Below are positions 60,292-64,000 of a stretch of DNA of 64,000 bases, piece by piece; position 1 is the stretch's first letter; every line of letters begins with the position of its first letter. Origin of the DNA: Dokdonella_A sp963834755 (lineage in GTDB: Bacteria > Pseudomonadota > Gammaproteobacteria > Xanthomonadales > Rhodanobacteraceae); NCBI GenBank assembly GCA_963834755.1, contig CAWICQ010000012.1, forward strand, positions 558,001 through 622,000, read 5' to 3'. The notes under the pieces are model-generated. The model worked only from the letters and a program-made list of their open reading frames with translations, was not told the DNA's origin and did no database searches. Position numbers and translations under genes: made by a program.

Positions 60292-62754
60292 TCATTCGTA
60301 GCGCAGCGCTTCGACCGGAGCGGTTCTGCCGGCGCGGCGCGCGGGCAGCCAGCACGCCGCGAGCGCGATTGCAGCGAGTACCGCGACGACGACGACAAGG
60401 CTCGGCAGGTCCACGGCGCCGATGCCGAACAACTGGCTTCTCAACACGAAGCCGAGCGCGAGCGCGCCCAACACGCCGAGTCCGAGGCCGATCATCGTCA
60501 GTCGCGCACCGTCGCCGAGCACCTGGCGGCAGATGCGCGACGCATCCGCGCCGATCGCCATGCGTAAGCCGAATTCATTGGTGCGTTGCGCAACGGCGAA
60601 CGCGAGCACGCCGTAGATGCCGATCGCAGCGAGCAGGAGCGCGATCGCCGCGAACAGACCGATCAACTGCATCGGCACGCGCCGACCGGTGAGCGAGAGC
60701 TGCACGCGCTGATCGAGCGTCGCGATATCGAAAAGCGGTTGCTCCGGATCGACCGAGCGGACCGCCGCGCGCAACGGTTCGACGAGACTCGCCGGCGCGG
60801 CGCGCGAGCGCACGGCGAGATAGGCGCGCGCGTCCGGACGCGAGCCGAAGTCGAAATAGAACGTTTCCTTGCTGGCGTCGGCGGCGAGATTGCCATGCGT
60901 CACGTTGCCGACCACGCCGACGATCGTATAGACGTCCGAATCGCCGGAAGAGCCGAGATACAACGTGCGCCCGACCGCATCGCCGGCGGGAAAGTGCTTG
61001 TGCGCAAACAGCTCATCGATGACGACATCGCGCGAATGTTCGTTCCAGTCCGCGCGCGCGAACGTGCGCCCGGCGATGAGGGGAATACCCATCGTCTTGA
61101 AATAGTCCTCGTCGACTCGGCGCAGCGCCGCGTGTGGTTCGACGCCGGGCGTGCTCTGGCCGATGACGCGAAACATCTGTCCGGCGTTGGTGCCCGAGAA
61201 GGGCAGCGTCGTGGTCAAACCGGCGGCGTCGACACCGGGAACCCGGCGTACTTCTTCGAGGATGCGCGCGAATGTTCGGGCCTGTGCCGCTTCGTCCGCA
61301 TACTTTGCTTCGGGCAGCGCGATCGCAGCGGTGAGTACGCCGTCCGAAACGAAACCCGGATTTCGTTCCATCAGCTTGCCGAAACTTCGCAGCAGCAATC
61401 CGGCGCTGGCGAGCAATGCGACGGCGAGGGCCAGCTGAACGACCACCAGCGCATCGCGCGTGAGTCGTGCGCTGCGGCCGCCGGCGGCAGTCCGACCGCT
61501 CTCGCGCAGCACGCCGCCTCGCGCTTCGGCGCGCGGGCGCGACAGGATCGGCAATACGCCGAACAGCGCGCCGGCGAGCAGCGAAAGACCGAGCGTGATC
61601 GCGAGCATCTCGACGCTGGGACCGAATCGCACCCAATCGGGCAACAATCCCGAAGCCGCGACGAGACGGCCGCCGCCGATCGCGAACGCAAGGCCAAACG
61701 CGCCGCCGATCAGCGCAAGCATCATCGATTCGACCAGGAGCTGCCGGGCGATGCGCCTGCGGTTCGCGCCGAGCACGGCGCGCACGCTGAGCTCTTTCTG
61801 CCGTGCCGACCAGCGCACCAGCATGAGGTTGGCGACATTTGCGCAGACGATCAGCAAAACGAGCGCGACTGCGAACTGGATCAGCGGCAGTTCGCGCACG
61901 CGCGAGCCGGCGAAATATTCTCGCAGCGGCACGACCGCCACGGTGTAGCCGTTGGCCTCGACCATTTCGGCGTACCAGCTGCCGGCACTGCCGGTCGCGC
62001 CAAGGCGTTGCATCGTGTGGCGGACGCTGAGATCGCATTGCGCTTTCACCTGATCCGGCGTCGCGCCCGGCGCGAGCCGGCCGATGCCTTGCGAGAAACC
62101 GGTGAAGCGCCTGTCGTCGGTCGTGTCCGCCGCGGCGAACGCGAACGGCACGAACAGCTGCACGTCGCGCGTCGGGAACAGGAACGCCGGCGGCATCACG
62201 CCGATGACGCGATAGGACTCGCCGCTGAGACGAAGGTCGCGGCCGATGATCGCGGGATCGGCGGCGAACCGGTTGCGCCACAGCGCGTCGGCGAGCACGA
62301 CGACCTTGTCGTTGCCGGGCCGAGCCTCGTCATCGGTAAACGTGCGACCGAGCGCGGCGCCGATGCCGAGCGTCGAAAAAAGCGACGGCGTCGCTTTCAA
62401 CGCGCGCACGCGCTCGGGCGAACCGTTGCCGAGCAGATTGAGATCGACGTTGAGATACAGCGCGCTGTCGGAGAATGCGCTGACGTCGCGGCGGCGATCG
62501 AGGTAGTCCGGAATCGACTCGACGTTGCCGTTGGCATCCGGACCCATCTTGGTATTGCTGTCCTGGATATAGACCAGCGATGTGTCGTCCGGATAGGGAA
62601 GGCCGCGGTAATAGACACCGTCGATGAGGTCGGACACGAGCGCGTTCGCGCCGATGCCGATGCCGAGCGTCAACGCAACCGCGAGCGTGAACCCCGGCCG
62701 CGCGACGAGGCGGCGCGCGGCGTACTGCACATCGTTCATCAGCTCGGAAAACAT
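60292..62754 (-). CDS. ADOP-type MacB/FtsX permease (3)
   Basis: 820 residues. First helix LAVALTLGIGIGANALVSDL (about 19-40), periplasmic part, FtsX core KELSVRAVLGANRRRIARQL, second periplasmic part, and C-terminal core QRTNEFGLRMAIGADASRI ending in APVEALRYE. Its last 340 residues are very similar to those of permease 4, so these two arose by recent duplication. The ATG at 62754 gives MFSELMNDVQYAARRL; an upstream frame is not family-like. 40 bp before permease 2. Confidence 0.92.
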   Translation of the reverse strand: MFSELMNDVQYAARRLVARPGFTLAVALTLGIGIGANALVSDLIDGVYYRGLPYPDDTSLVYIQDSNTKMGPDANGNVESIPDYLDRRRDVSAFSDSALYLNVDLNLLGNGSPERVRALKATPSLFSTLGIGAALGRTFTDDEARPGNDKVVVLADALWRNRFAADPAIIGRDLRLSGESYRVIGVMPPAFLFPTRDVQLFVPFAFAAADTTDDRRFTGFSQGIGRLAPGATPDQVKAQCDLSVRHTMQRLGATGSAGSWYAEMVEANGYTVAVVPLREYFAGSRVRELPLIQFAVALVLLIVCANVANLMLVRWSARQKELSVRAVLGANRRRIARQLLVESMMLALIGGAFGLAFAIGGGRLVAASGLLPDWVRFGPSVEMLAITLGLSLLAGALFGVLPILSRPRAEARGGVLRESGRTAAGGRSARLTRDALVVVQLALAVALLASAGLLLRSFGKLMERNPGFVSDGVLTAAIALPEAKYADEAAQARTFARILEEVRRVPGVDAAGLTTTLPFSGTNAGQMFRVIGQSTPGVEPHAALRRVDEDYFKTMGIPLIAGRTFARADWNEHSRDVVIDELFAHKHFPAGDAVGRTLYLGSSGDSDVYTIVGVVGNVTHGNLAADASKETFYFDFGSRPDARAYLAVRSRAAPASLVEPLRAAVRSVDPEQPLFDIATLDQRVQLSLTGRRVPMQLIGLFAAIALLLAAIGIYGVLAFAVAQRTNEFGLRMAIGADASRICRQVLGDGARLTMIGLGLGVLGALALGFVLRSQLFGIGAVDLPSLVVVVAVLAAIALAACWLPARRAGRTAPVEALRYE

Positions 62755-62780
62755 GAGAGCGGTCCCCGCGAGGTGCATGC

Positions 62781-64000
62781 CTATTCGTAACGCAGTGCAT
62801 CGAGCGGCGCGGCGCGGGCTGCTCGACGCGCGGGCAGCCAGCACGCCAGCAGCGCTGTCGCCGCAAGCACAGCAATGACGATCGCCAGACTCGGCGGATC
62901 GACCGCGCCGACGCCGAAGAGCTGGCTGCGCAAGACCAATCCGAGCGCGAATGCGCCGAGCATGCCGAGTCCGAGACCGAGGCCGGTCAGGCGCGCGCCG
63001 TCGCCGAGCACCTGACGTCGAATCCGCGCGGTGTCGGCACCGATCGCCATGCGTACGCCGAATTCGCCGGTCCGTTGTGCGACGGCGAACGCGAGCACGC
63101 CGTAGATGCCGATCGCCGCGAGCACGAGCGCCAGCGCGGCGAACGCGCCGATGAGCTGCATCGGCACGCGCCGGCCCGCGAGCGAATGCTGCACGCGCTG
63201 ATCGAGCGTCATCACGTCGAACAGCGGCTGATCCGCATCGACCGCGTGCACGGCCGCGCGCAGAGGCTTCGCCAACGCGCCCGGCGGGCCGGACGTTCTG
63301 ACGATCAGCGCGACCGTATCGGTCGGCATCTGGCCGTAGTCGAGATAGTACGTTTCCTGAGTGACGTCTTCGCCGAGATCGCCGTTCTTGACGGTGCCGA
63401 CGACGCCGACGATCGTGAATTGGCGGCCGCCGACCCCGGGCCGATCGAGATCGAGGATTTGACCGACCGCATCGCCCTTTGGAAAGCGTTTGCGCGCAAA
63501 CAGCTCGTCGATCACCGCGACTTTGTTCGCGCTGTTCCAGTCGCTGCGCTCGAACGTGCGTCCCTGACGGAGCGGAATGCCCATGGCCTTGAAATAGTCG
63601 GCGTCGGCGGTGCGCATGAACGCGTGGGGCGTCGCGCCGTTGTTGGGATGGCCCTCGATCACGTAGCTCGATCCCGCATTGTTGCCCGACATCGGACGCG
63701 CATCGACGAGACCTACTTCGGCTACGCCCGGGAGGTTCCGCACGGCATCGAGAAAGCGTGCCATGGCGGACGCGCGCGCCGCATCATCCGGATACTTCGC
63801 CCCGGACAGCGCGATCGATGCGGTGAGCACGCCGTGGCTTTCGAAACCCGGGCTTTCCTCGATGACTTTGGTGAAGCTGCGGACGAGCAGTCCCGCAGCC
63901 GCAAGCAGCGTGACGGCGAGCGCGACCTGCGCAACGACCAGCGTGCTGCGCAGCGCGCGCGCCTGTCGGCCGCCACCGCCGAGACGCCCGGAATCGCGCA
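62781..64000 (-). CDS. ADOP-type MacB/FtsX permease (4), truncated by window end
   Basis: The 3' 406 codons of another ADOP permease; the frame stays open to base 64000, so the N-terminal half lies beyond the window. Visible are the second module helix STLVVAQVALAVTLLAAAGL, the second periplasmic domain, and the C-terminal FtsX core QRTGEFGVRMAIGADTARI ending APLDALRYE. The match to permease 3 in its last 340 residues is high. It is the most upstream gene seen of the leftward cluster. Confidence 0.9.
   Translation of the reverse strand, partial: RDSGRLGGGGRQARALRSTLVVAQVALAVTLLAAAGLLVRSFTKVIEESPGFESHGVLTASIALSGAKYPDDAARASAMARFLDAVRNLPGVAEVGLVDARPMSGNNAGSSYVIEGHPNNGATPHAFMRTADADYFKAMGIPLRQGRTFERSDWNSANKVAVIDELFARKRFPKGDAVGQILDLDRPGVGGRQFTIVGVVGTVKNGDLGEDVTQETYYLDYGQMPTDTVALIVRTSGPPGALAKPLRAAVHAVDADQPLFDVMTLDQRVQHSLAGRRVPMQLIGAFAALALVLAAIGIYGVLAFAVAQRTGEFGVRMAIGADTARIRRQVLGDGARLTGLGLGLGMLGAFALGLVLRSQLFGVGAVDPPSLAIVIAVLAATALLACWLPARRAARAAPLDALRYE

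Overview
The window is chromosomal DNA from a GC-rich gammaproteobacterium, most likely of the Xanthomonadales (Lysobacterales). The main evidence is gene order. The blocks smpB | ratA-rnfH | bamE | fur, rpoE-rseA-rseB-mucD-lepA-lepB-DUF4845-rnc-era-recO, and nagZ-hpt-mtnP are arranged as in Xanthomonas relatives. KdkA-type Kdo kinase, a TIGR02999-type ECF sigma factor paired with a TPR Ser/Thr kinase, arrays of MacB/FtsX 'ADOP' permeases and a secreted protein ending in IFADGFDP point to the Rhodanobacteraceae side (Dokdonella/Rudaea-like). That genus-level guess is inference. No rRNA, IS element, prophage or CRISPR array was seen.

Layout. 0-6 kb: a DUF6165 protein, a small serine hydrolase, and a divergent pair of LPS-core genes (GT9 glycosyltransferase and kdkA). 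kdkA leads a compact run with a metallo-beta-lactamase-fold protein and moaA-moaC-moaD-moaE (molybdopterin synthesis). 6-9 kb: 4.5S RNA (ffs), tRNA-Ser(GGA) with two truncated tandem tRNA copies upstream, then smpB, ratA, rnfH, bamE and fur. 9-15 kb: a GT4 glycosyltransferase and a PAP2 phosphatase diverge from pstC-pstA-pstB-phoU across a Pho box; a heptanucleotide array lies just before phoU. 15-20.7 kb: a small membrane protein, a FadB/FadJ-type beta-oxidation enzyme, and a c-di-GMP protein (receiver-PAS-GAF-GGDEF-EAL) with a small partner gene. 20.8-30.5 kb: the sigma-E envelope-stress operon, mucD behind its own sigma-E-like promoter, lepA, lepB, DUF4845, rnc, era and recO.

30.5-36 kb: a receiver-HPt protein, rlmD, a CYTH protein, nagZ-hpt-mtnP, then a decayed TPR gene. 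36-48.3 kb: cspA, an O-GlcNAc-transferase-like GT41 protein, the TPR Ser/Thr kinase and its ECF sigma factor, an MsbA-like ABC exporter, a YigZ protein, a secreted M14 carboxypeptidase and a TPR protein. 48.4-64 kb: ligA, epmA, then a leftward cluster of four ADOP permeases (the first runs off the window edge), one MacB-type ATPase, a sigma54 response regulator and an NtrY-like sensor kinase. This cluster looks like a self-regulated envelope transport or efflux locus.

The most unusual items are the promoter-proximal truncated tRNA-Ser repeats, the (ATCCCAA)9 array with a complementary upstream segment before phoU, a palindromic repeat inserted in frame in ratA, and the ADOP array with its dedicated two-component system. 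No complete unknown defence or mobile system was found. All calls are from reading the sequence; no database search was possible.
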